Shown: positions 1 through 8,650, counted from the stretch's first letter. The stretch is 64,000 nucleotides of DNA from Sutcliffiella horikoshii (GCF_021991925.1 NZ_RXZI01000003.1:310001-374000); one strand, 5' to 3'. Numbers and translations are program-made. The notes: a model not told the origin generated them from the sequence alone.

Positions 1-1490
1 TCGTACCAAACCGCTTTGAAAACACTTATATGCGCTGGATGGAAAATATCCGCGACTGGTGTATCTCCCGTCAGCTATGGTGGGGCCACCGTATTCCGGC
101 TTGGTATCATAAAGAAACAGGAGAAATCCATGTTGACCATAACCCGCCGGAGGATATCGAAAATTGGGAACAGGATACAGACGTACTTGATACATGGTTC
201 AGTTCTGCATTATGGCCGTTCTCTACAATGGGCTGGCCGGAAACAGAATCACTGGACTACCAACGTTACTATCCAACAAATACCTTAGTAACAGGGTATG
301 ATATCATTTTCTTCTGGGTTTCCCGTATGATTTTCCAAGGGTTAGAATTTACAGGCGAGCGTCCTTTTAAAGATGTTCTCATCCATGGGCTGGTTCGTGA
401 CGAGCAGGGCCGCAAGATGAGTAAATCCCTTGGTAACGGTGTGGATCCAATGGAAGTTATCGAAAAGTACGGGGCGGATTCCCTGCGTTACTTCCTATCA
501 ACAGGAAGCTCTCCTGGTCAAGATTTACGCTTCAGCTATGAAAAAGTGGAGTCCACTTGGAACTTTGCCAACAAGATCTGGAACGCATCCCGTTTTGCAC
601 TGATGAATATGGGCGATATGAAGTTCGAAGATATCGATTTGAGCGGAGAGAAATCCGTTGCAGACAAATGGATTTTGACTCGTCTAAACGAAACAATCGA
701 GACTGTAACCAAGCTTGCTGAGAAGTATGAGTTCGGTGAAGTGGGCCGTGCGCTTTACAACTTCATCTGGGATGATTTCTGTGACTGGTATATCGAAATG
801 GCGAAAATTCCATTGTACAGCGAAGATGAAGCGGCGAAAAAGACAACACGCTCTATTTTGGCTTACGTATTGGATAACACCATGCGCCTGTTGCATCCGT
901 TCATGCCATTCATCACAGAGGAGATCTGGCAGCAGCTTCCTCACGAAGGCGAGTCCATCACCCTTGCAAAATGGCCGGAAGTTCGTGATGATCTGACAGA
1001 CAAGGAAGCGGCAGCGGATATGCGTTTACTTGTAGACATCATCCGCAGCGTACGTAACGTTCGTGCAGAAGTGAACACGCCAATGAGCAAACAGGTTAAA
1101 TTGCTTGTAAAAGCGAAAACATCCGAGATTGCCGGCAAGCTTGAAAGCAACCGTTCTTATCTAGATCGTTTCTGTAACCCTAGCGAGCTGTTGATCGGAA
1201 CTGATGTTGCGTTGGATGGCGGCGAGAAGGCGATGACAGCAGTGGTAACTGGAGCAGAATTGATTCTTCCTCTGCAAGGACTGATCAATATTGATGAAGA
1301 AATCGCTCGTCTAAACAAGGAGCTTGCGAAGCTTGATAAAGAAGTGGAGCGTGTGCAGAAGAAGCTTTCTAATCAAGGCTTCATTGCGAAAGCACCTGCG
1401 AATGTCATTGAAGAAGAGAAAGCGAAAGAAAAAGATTATGTAGAAAAGCGTGATGCTGTTCAAACTCGTATTGATGAGTTGAAGGGGTAA
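1..1490 (+). CDS. valS: Valine--tRNA ligase, C-terminal part (cut by window edge)
   Basis: Class I aminoacyl-tRNA synthetase that attaches valine to tRNA-Val in the cytoplasm. The frame is open from base 3 without a start, so the gene enters from the left; about 495 residues remain of a family length near 880. Seen: the catalytic-domain stretch with [15 protein letters not shown], the KMSKS loop ([10 protein letters not shown], bases 411-440), the anticodon-binding helical domain, and a C-terminal charged coiled-coil arm (from [17 protein letters not shown] to the end) typical of bacterial ValRS. The HIGH motif lies outside the window. In B. subtilis valS is followed by folC and comC; here an extra operon sits between valS and folC. 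A rho-independent terminator follows at once. Identity is very secure. Confidence 0.98.
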   Translation, partial: VPNRFENTYMRWMENIRDWCISRQLWWGHRIPAWYHKETGEIHVDHNPPEDIENWEQDTDVLDTWFSSALWPFSTMGWPETESLDYQRYYPTNTLVTGYDIIFFWVSRMIFQGLEFTGERPFKDVLIHGLVRDEQGRKMSKSLGNGVDPMEVIEKYGADSLRYFLSTGSSPGQDLRFSYEKVESTWNFANKIWNASRFALMNMGDMKFEDIDLSGEKSVADKWILTRLNETIETVTKLAEKYEFGEVGRALYNFIWDDFCDWYIEMAKIPLYSEDEAAKKTTRSILAYVLDNTMRLLHPFMPFITEEIWQQLPHEGESITLAKWPEVRDDLTDKEAAADMRLLVDIIRSVRNVRAEVNTPMSKQVKLLVKAKTSEIAGKLESNRSYLDRFCNPSELLIGTDVALDGGEKAMTAVVTGAELILPLQGLINIDEEIARLNKELAKLDKEVERVQKKLSNQGFIAKAPANVIEEEKAKEKDYVEKRDAVQTRIDELKG

Positions 1491-1507
1491 GAGCTTTTCG
1501 GTGAAAA

Positions 1508-1558
1508 GATCCTGGGTAGCCTGTCCTTCTTGAGGGGAGGTTGCTTGGGATTTTTTTA
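1508..1558 (+). terminator. Rho-independent terminator of valS
   Basis: A long stem of about 17 pairs, many of them G-U, closes a small TTCTTG loop and is followed by seven T residues. It lies 18 bases after the valS stop codon. Confidence 0.75.
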
Positions 1559-1631
1559 GTTGGAGTGCGGTTTAGTTGGGTGGCTGGTGATGGAAGTAGG
1601 AGGAAGTGAAGGATGTCGATTTATGTCGAAA

Positions 1632-1932
1632 GGTAGAACTTCTTGAGAAAGTGGTAGAACTTCTTGAGAAAGTGGTAGAACTTCTTGAGAAAGTGGTAGA
1701 ACTTCTTGATAAAGTGGTAGAACTTCAGGCGAAAGAGGTAGAACCTCATGCAAAAGTGGTAGAACTTCATGCGAAAGTGGTAGAACCTCCTGCGGAAGTG
1801 GTAGAACCTCGTGCAGAAGCGGTAGAACCTCGTGCGGAAGGGGTAGAACTTCATGCGGAAGTGGTAGAATGTAGCCAGTGAACGGTAGAACCTCATCCTG
1901 TAGTGGTAGAAGTGGCATACTAAACAGTAGAA
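1632..1932. repeat. Intergenic array, 15 units of exactly 21 nt, core GGTAGAAC
   Basis: The octamer GGTAGAAC, or a one-base variant, starts at 1632 and recurs every 21 bases up to 1926 (15 units). The first four units are nearly identical (core plus TTCTTGAGAAAGT); later ones keep the core but drift between cores. Because 21 is a multiple of three, open frames occur on both strands (a VVELLEK-like heptad on the plus strand), but prolines soon break the heptad and no well-placed ribosome site precedes it. It has the same architecture as arrays after nadA, the DUF421 gene and the lapA-like gene, which have other cores, so a nucleic-acid-level function is more likely than a protein. Confidence 0.85.
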
Positions 1933-1940
1933 ATTGGCCT

Positions 1941-1975
1941 GGGAAATTGAGAAGCGAGCCGGGAAATTAAGAGTG
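1941..1975. repeat. Two-unit 20-nt repeat, core GGGAAATTRAGA
   Basis: GGGAAATTGAGA at 1941 and GGGAAATTAAGA at 1961 are spaced 20 bases apart, directly after the 21-nt array. It may be a short array with another core. The rest of the gap up to 2110 is C-rich and shows nothing else apart from a possible terminator. Confidence 0.5.
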
Positions 1976-2055
1976 CCCCAGAATCCCAACCGCCCCCCTC
2001 CGAATTTCATACTCCCAGAATCTCCAAACCTCCTAACCTAAAAACAAACAAACAA

Positions 2056-2104
2056 AAAACGCCCCTGCCCTCCCAAGTACACAAGCCCAAGAGAGTGCCG
2101 AAGC
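2056..2104 (-). terminator. Possible terminator of the ATP-grasp/Mur-ligase operon
   Basis: Read on the minus strand, just past the stop of the Mur-ligase-like gene, ACGC and GCGT arms enclose a CUCUC/GGGAG stem and are followed by a T-rich run (GTTTTTTGTTTG). The stem is interrupted, so this is a weak call. Confidence 0.35.
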
Positions 2105-2110
2105 GTTATA

Positions 2111-3445
2111 TTATCCAATATCCATCAACGAATCCTTCCAAATCTCCTTGGCGCTGCCAATCATCGACTGTGTGCCAACGATGAAGATCAGACTAGGTTC
2201 AAAGGTCCTCACCAACGCAACAGCTTCCGAAAGCAAACCAACCTCCATCGCCCCTGCATGATATCGACGGGCAACAGAAAGTGCATCTGCCGGAAACTTT
2301 TTGTGTGAGTGATCAGGTGTTGTTACAACCAATATATCAGAGAACTCACTGCAAACCTCTATGACCCCTTCATAATCTTTGTTTTCCGGTACCGCTATGA
2401 TAGTGGCAACTTTCGTCGAGTCCACCAGTGGGAGTACTTCTTTTAGATAAGCAGCTGAAACACGATTGATGGATCCGTCGAGCACGACGGTAGGGTGTTC
2501 TTCCACCACTTCCAATCTTCCTGGCCATCTCAACTCTCGGAAACAATCGTTCAATAACTCAGCGGTGAGCTGTTCGCCAATTATCGTTTCACATGTCCGG
2601 ATGGCCAGTGCGGCATTTTCCACCTGAAACGAGCCGAGCAACGGTAGAGAGACTTTATCATAGTTTCCCAATTCAGTATGTAGGGAAAATAAGCTCCCTT
2701 TTAAACTTGCATGCTTGATGGTAGGAGTATAATCTTCTCCAAAAAAAGAAGCATTCCCCTCCAACTTTTTCCCCAACATCTGCTTAACAGGTTCACTTTG
2801 GTTTCCAACCAGCACGTGTTCCGTACATTCCTTTACAATCCCGGCTTTATGTCCAACGATCTCCTCAAGCGAATTTCCCAGGTAACCCACATGTTCTTCC
2901 ATCACTTTCGAAATGACAGCCCAATTGTTATCCAGAACATTTGTATCGTCATATGTACCGCCTCGGCCAATTTCAATGACATTGATATCTGTCCCTTCCT
3001 CCTTAAAATGAGCAAGGGCGATGGATAGCAGGATGCCTGTCGGACCAAGGTATTGTCGCGGGCTTGTAATGGAAGCTAATGTCTTTTCTATAACAGGAGC
3101 CTGATTGTTAAGGTGGGCCAAAAACGCTTCATCTGAAATGGCTTTCCCGTTCACCCGGATCCGTTCGTTATATTCTACAAGGTGTGGGGATGTGTAGAGG
3201 CCTACTTTGTATCCTTTTTGACGGAGTATGGCCGAGATCATTCTGGATGTGGAACCCTTTCCTTTACTCCCTGTCACGAGGATGATCTTTTCCTTTGGAA
3301 GGATAAGATCTAAACTGGTCAACAGCTCCTTCGTTAAGTGAGGAGAGCGGACGATTGCATCATCTATTTCCTTTTGGTGGGGCTTTGCTTTTAAGAAGGA
3401 AGCGTATACATAGGAAAGGGCTTCGCGCATATTATAAAACTTCAT
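2111..3445 (-). CDS. FolC-like Mur ligase family protein of unknown substrate
   Basis: Predicted ATP-dependent amide ligase of the Mur ligase/folylpolyglutamate synthase fold, 444 residues from the ATG at 3445 (GGAAGGCGAGG upstream). Seen: P-loop GSKGKGST (about 59-66), TSPHL, an EIGRGGTYDDTN segment where FolC has EVGLGGRxDxTN, EEHVGYLG, the HKAGIVK segment (about 199-205) that carries the carbamylated lysine in this family, WPGRLEVV (about 307), and a Rossmann-like C-terminal domain. Odd: the FolC/Mur motif DGAHN is DGSIN (about 323-327), losing the histidine. It is third in a minus-strand operon, overlapping the upstream ATP-grasp gene by 14 bases. A normal FolC lies at 5319-6614, so this paralogue probably has a different substrate. 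Substrate and product are unknown. Confidence 0.85.
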   Translation of the reverse strand: MKFYNMREALSYVYASFLKAKPHQKEIDDAIVRSPHLTKELLTSLDLILPKEKIILVTGSKGKGSTSRMISAILRQKGYKVGLYTSPHLVEYNERIRVNGKAISDEAFLAHLNNQAPVIEKTLASITSPRQYLGPTGILLSIALAHFKEEGTDINVIEIGRGGTYDDTNVLDNNWAVISKVMEEHVGYLGNSLEEIVGHKAGIVKECTEHVLVGNQSEPVKQMLGKKLEGNASFFGEDYTPTIKHASLKGSLFSLHTELGNYDKVSLPLLGSFQVENAALAIRTCETIIGEQLTAELLNDCFRELRWPGRLEVVEEHPTVVLDGSINRVSAAYLKEVLPLVDSTKVATIIAVPENKDYEGVIEVCSEFSDILVVTTPDHSHKKFPADALSVARRYHAGAMEVGLLSEAVALVRTFEPSLIFIVGTQSMIGSAKEIWKDSLMDIG

Positions 3446-4322
3446 CGTTTGCCTCGCCTTCCTCAAGCTTCCTCAAAACAAATTCCAAATAAAGCTTTAC
3501 GATATTGATATCGGTTGTCTGACACAGCATCCGGCAGCCGACGACATCCTCGATCTCATTGAAAAGGAGCTGTCCTTCGCCATCAAATAAGAAGTCCACC
3601 CCAACGAGGCCGAAATCGAATTGTGCTATGATCTTCTCTACCAACTGTTGCTCTACTTCATTCATCGTATAAACCCCAGCCTTGCCACCAAGGGAGAAAT
3701 TCGCTTTGAAGCTATTCTCATTGGTACGAAGGACAGCTGCCACAACTTGTTTGCCGAGCACATACACACGTAGGTCCTTTCCTTGCGTGCCGGCTAGTGG
3801 TTGAATCACGAGCGGGAGGGAGGAAAATTCCTGCCGGATTGTTTCCAACTGCCCCTCATTTTCTATTAAGTACACCTCGACTCCACCTCTGCCTGCTGCC
3901 GACTTCACCACAAACGGGTAAGGGATGGGAAGATTTTCAGGCGAAAGTTCATCCGCCGTGATAAAATAAGTATCTAACATCGGGATTCCTTTACCTGCTA
4001 AATATTGATGCGTTTTTGCCTTGTCATTACAAATGGAAGCCACTTGGTAGGAATTGAAGCATGGAATGTTCATACGTTCCAAATGCTCACTGAACAAAGG
4101 GGCGACATTTCGCATGATGACAAAGTCAGGAGTGGCAGCAGTTAAACCATCAAGTCTTATTTCCAGCTTGTTTTCCCGCACACCAAAGGATATTTGCGAT
4201 TGTAACAGGAACCTCAAGTCTATATTCAACACTTCTGCTTCTTCCATAAACCATTGGATAAAAGATTCGTTCTTTTTAGAGTGTTCTTTTTCGTATATAA
4301 GCCAGCCTAATCTTCTCATCAT
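3432..4322 (-). CDS. RimK-like ATP-grasp ligase (second of pair)
   Basis: ATP-grasp enzyme, 296 residues, resembling RimK/LysX/MptN-type carboxylate-amine ligases, which activate a carboxylate as acyl phosphate and join it to an amine. Start chosen at the ATG of 4322 because it makes an ATGA overlap with the preceding gene's TGA and has GGAAAGAG seven bases upstream. Seen: SICNDKAKTHQYLAGKGIPM before the ATP-grasp core, VVKSAAGRGG (ATP-binding Lys near 140), GKDLRVYVLG, FKANFSLGGK, GVDFLF (metal-ligand Asp near 243), then NEIEDVVG where RimK proteins have EVNxxPG. The usual Asn metal ligand is thus Glu here (about 258), suggesting altered metal binding or specialised catalysis. Substrate is unknown. 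Confidence 0.85.
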   Translation of the reverse strand: MMRRLGWLIYEKEHSKKNESFIQWFMEEAEVLNIDLRFLLQSQISFGVRENKLEIRLDGLTAATPDFVIMRNVAPLFSEHLERMNIPCFNSYQVASICNDKAKTHQYLAGKGIPMLDTYFITADELSPENLPIPYPFVVKSAAGRGGVEVYLIENEGQLETIRQEFSSLPLVIQPLAGTQGKDLRVYVLGKQVVAAVLRTNENSFKANFSLGGKAGVYTMNEVEQQLVEKIIAQFDFGLVGVDFLFDGEGQLLFNEIEDVVGCRMLCQTTDINIVKLYLEFVLRKLEEGEANDEVL

Positions 4323-5218
4323 TTCGTCTCTTTCCATTTTTTTATAATATGGGGAACAATATAGGTTGCGACATTGATCCCGGTATAGTGGTGGACGGCT
4401 TTGAAATGGGCGTTGGAGTTGATTTCACAAACAAGCGGCGAGCCGTCTTCCCCAATCAACAGATCCACTCCGGCAAAGTCCGCACCCACAAGCTGCGTGC
4501 TTTTGATCGCTATTTTCTTTTCGTATGCGGTAGGTTCATACTTGATCATCTTGCCACCATTGCCGACATTGGCACGGAAATCTGTCTCTGATATTCGCAT
4601 AACGGACGCAACAACTTGATCCCCCACGACATTCAAGCGGATATCCTTTCCTTTGCTTGATGCGATGTATTCCTGAAGGAGAAACGGGCGGTTCCCCATT
4701 TCCTTCACTTTCTCGAGAAGTTCACCCATCGTATGAACAAGGTATACTTGCATGCCGAATGAACCATAGGCTTCCTTCACCACCAGTGGAAAACCCAAGG
4801 CTTCACTTGCACGAAAAAATGGTTGATAGTCATCGTGAGCGTAAAAAACGAAGGGAGCCAATAGTGTTTTAGGCATTGGAATGTTCTTTCCGGCAAGCGC
4901 TTGGTATGTAAGTGATTTACTATCGCAAATCTCGATGCTAGTGGCGCTGTTGTAAACAGGTATGCCCATCATTTCAAGATGTTTGGCTAAAACGACATCC
5001 TTATCAAAAAAAATGATAAAATCCGGAAGCCTTTCACTCTCAGAACGGACTAGGTCCGGCTTTCCATCTACAATGGCAGGTATCAATTGGTTGTTTTTTA
5101 CGAGGTGGCTTTTGATGGAATGCTCTATTGCCACATTATTGATCCAAGTAGCCATCTCGATAAATTTCTCCTCAGGAAGGTTTCCGTTATATATTATCCA
5201 GCAAAGGTATTTTGACAT
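4319..5218 (-). CDS. RimK-like ATP-grasp ligase (first of pair)
   Basis: ATP-grasp carboxylate-amine ligase, 299 residues, close to the RimK family layout. Seen: CDSKSLTYQALAGKNIPMPKT (about 99-118), PLVVKEAYGSFG with the ATP-binding Lys148, QEYI (182-185), KDIRLNVVGDQVVASVMR, FRANVGNGGK (about 214-223), GVDLL (Asp252), and a C-terminal metal-binding EINSN (265-269) followed by HYTGINVA, equivalent to the TGIDIA segment of RimK. All expected ligands are present, unlike its downstream partner. It is the first gene of a three-gene, overlapping minus-strand operon divergent from folC. Candidate reactions are addition of Glu or another amino acid to a peptide or small-molecule carboxylate; the acceptor cannot be told from sequence. 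Confidence 0.86.
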   Translation of the reverse strand: MSKYLCWIIYNGNLPEEKFIEMATWINNVAIEHSIKSHLVKNNQLIPAIVDGKPDLVRSESERLPDFIIFFDKDVVLAKHLEMMGIPVYNSATSIEICDSKSLTYQALAGKNIPMPKTLLAPFVFYAHDDYQPFFRASEALGFPLVVKEAYGSFGMQVYLVHTMGELLEKVKEMGNRPFLLQEYIASSKGKDIRLNVVGDQVVASVMRISETDFRANVGNGGKMIKYEPTAYEKKIAIKSTQLVGADFAGVDLLIGEDGSPLVCEINSNAHFKAVHHYTGINVATYIVPHIIKKWKETK

Positions 5219-5318
5219 GGTAAAGCCCTCGTTTTCTATGATAAAGTTTGCTATAACAATAATAGAGTAACATCCATTATTTTACCTAAGGAATGGCCGG
5301 TTGAAAAGGAGTTGCAAT

Positions 5319-6614
5319 ATGTTTACATCATTTAAGGAACTTCAAAAGGAAATTAATTTTACGATGAAAAGCGAGATTAACCTGGGGTTGGAGCGAATGC
5401 GCCGCTTTTTGGAGAAGGTGGGCAATCCTCAGAATCAAATTAAAATAGTCCATATTGGAGGGACGAATGGCAAGGGATCCACGTTACGCTTTCTAGAGAG
5501 CATACTACAAGAGGCAGGCCATCATGTCGGAACGTTTCATTCCCCTTCCTATGAGTATATAAATGATCAGATTTCTGTGAATGGTGCGTACATAACAGAT
5601 AGAGAATTAATGAAAATAATAAAAATCTTTAACGAGAAGGGTCTTGATGAGGCTGGATTAACCGAGTTTGAGCTACAGACTGCCATGGCATACTATTATT
5701 TTGCTTTCATGAAGAAAGTGGATTTTGCCTTGATCGAGGTAGGTCTCGGAGGTAGGGAGGATTCCACCAATGTGATCAAGCCGGTCCTCTCCATTATAAC
5801 TAACGTAGGTTATGATCATATCGGCTTCTTGGGGACAACAATCAAAGAAATTGCCGCTCATAAAGCAGGTATCATCAAAAAAGGGATTCCTGTTATTTGT
5901 GGGGAGCAAAAGGCGGAGGCGAAAGAAGTCATCAAGGCAGAAGCAAAGACAATTGATAGTCCCATCAGTTTTATGGAAGAGGATTTTTCTTATTCACTAG
6001 TAGATAGGGAGCAGGAAGGAGAGACCTTTTCGTTCCATAGTAAGGAGAAGTTAATAAGTGATATAAGGATTTCAATGCAGGGAGAACATCAGGTAGCGAA
6101 TGCGTCACTTGCAATAAAGGCATACCTCACATTGACGGAAAAGGGATTAGCCCGATATGAGGAAAATATACTAAAGCGGGGTCTGTTGAAAGCCACCCAC
6201 CCTGGAAGATTTGAAGTGGTTAGCCGCAACCCACTCATCATCATGGATGGGGCACATAATGACGAGGCGATGGATGCATTGGTGCGTTCTATGGAAATGT
6301 GTTATTCAAATAGGAAAGTAATCGTTCTTTTCAGTGCGCTAATAGATAAACCGATTGAATCCATGGTAAAAAAGTTGGAAAAGTTGGCATCTGAAATTAT
6401 TTTTACTTCTTTTCATTTCCCTCGAGCTGCCCGTGCAGAAAATATTTATCATATAAGCCATCATCCCAATAAACAGGTAGAGGAAGAATGGGAAATCGCT
6501 CTTAATGCTGCTGTATCACGGCTTGATGAGGAGTCCGTGTTGCTTGTAACAGGTTCCCTTTATTTTATTTCTGAAACTAGGTCTTATCTCACACGAAGGA
6601 AAGATAAGGTGTAA
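5319..6614 (+). CDS. folC: Folylpolyglutamate synthase / dihydrofolate synthase
   Basis: Adds glutamates to folates (and in many bacteria makes dihydrofolate from dihydropteroate), keeping one-carbon cofactors in the cell. 431 residues from the ATG at 5319; AAAAGGAG lies eight bases upstream, which is why the earlier in-frame TTG at 5301 is not used. Seen: P-loop GTNGKGST (48-55), SPSYEYINDQISVNG, EVGLGGREDSTNV, ITNVGYDHIGFLG, AHKAGIIK with the carbamylated Lys, HPGRFEVV and the canonical DGAHN (310-314). It keeps every motif its neighbour at 2111-3445 has lost, so this is the functional FolC. Position after valS matches B. subtilis. Confidence 0.95.
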   Translation: MFTSFKELQKEINFTMKSEINLGLERMRRFLEKVGNPQNQIKIVHIGGTNGKGSTLRFLESILQEAGHHVGTFHSPSYEYINDQISVNGAYITDRELMKIIKIFNEKGLDEAGLTEFELQTAMAYYYFAFMKKVDFALIEVGLGGREDSTNVIKPVLSIITNVGYDHIGFLGTTIKEIAAHKAGIIKKGIPVICGEQKAEAKEVIKAEAKTIDSPISFMEEDFSYSLVDREQEGETFSFHSKEKLISDIRISMQGEHQVANASLAIKAYLTLTEKGLARYEENILKRGLLKATHPGRFEVVSRNPLIIMDGAHNDEAMDALVRSMEMCYSNRKVIVLFSALIDKPIESMVKKLEKLASEIIFTSFHFPRAARAENIYHISHHPNKQVEEEWEIALNAAVSRLDEESVLLVTGSLYFISETRSYLTRRKDKV

Positions 6615-6636
6615 GGGAAATTTCTCCTAGTTTTTT

Positions 6637-6665
6637 TGTGACAAATGTTAGAAAATTTGATAATA
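6637..6665 (+). promoter_or_regulatory. Putative sigma-A promoter of the GGDEF gene
   Basis: TTGTGA, 17 bases, GATAAT: four of six matches at -35 and five of six at -10. It lies about 55 bases before the TTG start. Confidence 0.5.
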
Positions 6666-6718
6666 TTTAATTATTGCAAAAGTGCGTCGAAAAATGGATA
6701 GAGAAGGGAGGGGTCAGT

Positions 6719-8455
6719 TTGGTAGCTCAGGCAGTGAATCGCCAAAGGGAAATGGTGATTTGGACATGCTTTATTGTGTTCGTCCCCATCTTTTTATGGC
6801 TAGGATATCAGCTTTCACCTGTAGTTTTAAAAGATTTGCCAATTTGGCACCTTGTCGGGTTTATAGCTTTAGCTATTATACTTGCCCTGATTCCGATAGT
6901 GGTAGGAGAGGTACCGCTATTTCTGGCACAAGGAGTTTCGCTGGCAGCCCTCCTGTCCTTTGGACTATTTATTGAGATGATTGTGACACTCATCTCGGTT
7001 CTTGCCTTAATGGTGTATATGCGCATGAATCGGCAGAACTTGGTGCGGATCCCCATTAATATGCTGATGTTTTCTAGCATATCCTTGGTAGCTGGTTTTG
7101 TTTTTTATGCTTTAGGTGGTACGCCTGGAGATACAAGATTATGGAATATCGGCGTCCTTACCCCGATACTTGCCCATGAATTAGTCTATTTCACCCTTAA
7201 TACAGTATATTTATATTTTATTCAGGTATCTATTTATGAGCGAAAAAGTAAATTCATCACTCCGGATACGAAGTGGGATGCCGTTACAAGCATCATGGTC
7301 CTACCGGTGGGATTAATCCTCTACACCCTCTATGAGCAAGTGGGAGTAGTTGCCTTATTATATGTCGGTTTGCCCTTCGTCATCTTAACCTTGATTCTTC
7401 AACTCTATCATTCGAGCCAAAAAGTCAATGTTCACCTCCAACAAGCAGCAGATGTCGGTCATCAGTTAACCGAAAGGCTTGATACAATAGGGGTATTGGA
7501 TGTGTTCTTAGAGAAAATTTCCACTCTCTTCAAGGTGGATTATGCAGCAATCATTGACGTGAACGGGGATAAGATCATGAAAGTGCTCCGTGTGATGGAC
7601 AAGGAAAACAGTGTGGAGCCCAATACCATCCTCCTAACAGATGAAGAAGAACTATTGGCCTATGTACTGAAACGTGGAAAAAGCGTCTGTTATTTGACGA
7701 AAAAAGAATGGAAACATATTTCCAAAACACATCTTCCCGCTTCGATGCAAAGTGTGATGTGCGTCCCAGTCATCCGTAATCATAAAATTGAGGGGCTCGT
7801 ATTGCTTGCAAGCTCATCCAAGCGCACATACGATAAATCCCAATTGATGATTGTCGATATACTCTGCTCTTATTTTGGGGTGGCAATGGAAAAAGCACGC
7901 CACTATCAAGAAACAAAAAGAAAAAGCGAACGCTGTGCCCTTACAAAGCTATATAATTATCGCTTTTTTGAAAGTGTACTTGATGATGAGTATGAAAAGC
8001 TTAACAATGGACAATCCAAGTCTCTCTCCCTCATTATGCTGGATCTTGATCACTTCAAAAAAATCAATGATGTATACGGCCACCAAAGTGGAAATGAGAT
8101 TCTTATGCAGGTTGCCGATAGATTGACAGCAATTGTGGGTAAAAAAGGGACGGTTGCAAGATATGGTGGGGAAGAGTTCGTCATCCTTCTTCCTAATGTG
8201 GAGCGGGGGCAATGTTTCGAACTGGCTGAGCGCATACGGGTGAATCTTGCCACCAGATCCTTCCCGCTCAAGCAACACATTCGCGATGCGCAAGGTTCCC
8301 AGCTTGTAAAAGTTACAGCAAGCATCGGATTTGCGACCGCTCCGGATGATGCAGAAGACACGCTTGACCTCATACGCCATGCGGACCGAGCGATGTATGT
8401 CGGGGCGAAGCAGGCTGGAAGGAATAAGGTTGCGGAATATCGAAAGACATCATAA
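6719..8455 (+). CDS. Membrane-anchored GAF-GGDEF diguanylate cyclase
   Basis: Predicted to make cyclic di-GMP from two GTP. 578 residues from the TTG at 6719, chosen because AAGGGAGGGG ends five bases before it. Seen: about six to seven hydrophobic segments (roughly 15-215), a GAF-like sensor domain (about 240-400, starting after QLTERLDTIGVLDVF), then a GGDEF domain (about 420-570) with LDLDHFKKINDVYGH and a GGEEF active site (483-487). The position of the inhibitory RxxD site holds GKKG, so product inhibition is probably absent. The domain order resembles B. subtilis DgcP (YtrP), but orthology is not shown. It stands just before the type IV pilus operon; c-di-GMP often controls pilus extension, which suggests a functional link. 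A strong terminator follows. Confidence 0.9.
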   Translation: MVAQAVNRQREMVIWTCFIVFVPIFLWLGYQLSPVVLKDLPIWHLVGFIALAIILALIPIVVGEVPLFLAQGVSLAALLSFGLFIEMIVTLISVLALMVYMRMNRQNLVRIPINMLMFSSISLVAGFVFYALGGTPGDTRLWNIGVLTPILAHELVYFTLNTVYLYFIQVSIYERKSKFITPDTKWDAVTSIMVLPVGLILYTLYEQVGVVALLYVGLPFVILTLILQLYHSSQKVNVHLQQAADVGHQLTERLDTIGVLDVFLEKISTLFKVDYAAIIDVNGDKIMKVLRVMDKENSVEPNTILLTDEEELLAYVLKRGKSVCYLTKKEWKHISKTHLPASMQSVMCVPVIRNHKIEGLVLLASSSKRTYDKSQLMIVDILCSYFGVAMEKARHYQETKRKSERCALTKLYNYRFFESVLDDEYEKLNNGQSKSLSLIMLDLDHFKKINDVYGHQSGNEILMQVADRLTAIVGKKGTVARYGGEEFVILLPNVERGQCFELAERIRVNLATRSFPLKQHIRDAQGSQLVKVTASIGFATAPDDAEDTLDLIRHADRAMYVGAKQAGRNKVAEYRKTS

Positions 8456-8462
8456 CAGAAGG

Positions 8463-8496
8463 AAAAACTCTCGTCATCGATGACGAGAGTTTTTTT
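8463..8496 (+). terminator. Rho-independent terminator after the GGDEF gene
   Basis: Near-perfect palindrome ACTCTCGTCATCGATGACGAGAGT followed by a run of eight T residues. The preceding A-run makes it potentially bidirectional. Confidence 0.92.
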
Positions 8497-8564
8497 TGAG
8501 GGGTGAAAAAATTAGAGGAATAAACAATTTTTTCAATAAAATGTTTTATCTTGTAATCTACTAT

Positions 8565-8592
8565 TTCAAATTACCTGGCTTTATTATACAAT
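8565..8592 (+). promoter_or_regulatory. Possible sigma-A promoter of the pilus operon
   Basis: TTCAAA, 16 bases, TACAAT, about 58 bases before the first gene of the operon and after the preceding terminator. The -35 is weak. Confidence 0.4.
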
Positions 8593-8650
8593 AACAATAG
8601 TTTACTTCGTTCTACAATTTCCGTAAAAATACATAGAAAGCGGTGAGGAT

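Noticed and set aside
1606-1918. Open frames on both strands inside the valS array (heptad-like VVELLEK on plus, LPLxHEV on minus)
   Set aside because: A 21-nt period keeps any stop-free frame open on both strands. No well-spaced ribosome site, drift is not biased to third codon positions as far as can be read, and sister arrays with 20- or 22-nt steps cannot be coding.
5219-5318. Divergent promoters between the ATP-grasp operon and folC
   Set aside because: TATCAT-like and TATAAC-like hexamers are present but without acceptable -35 elements at normal spacing.
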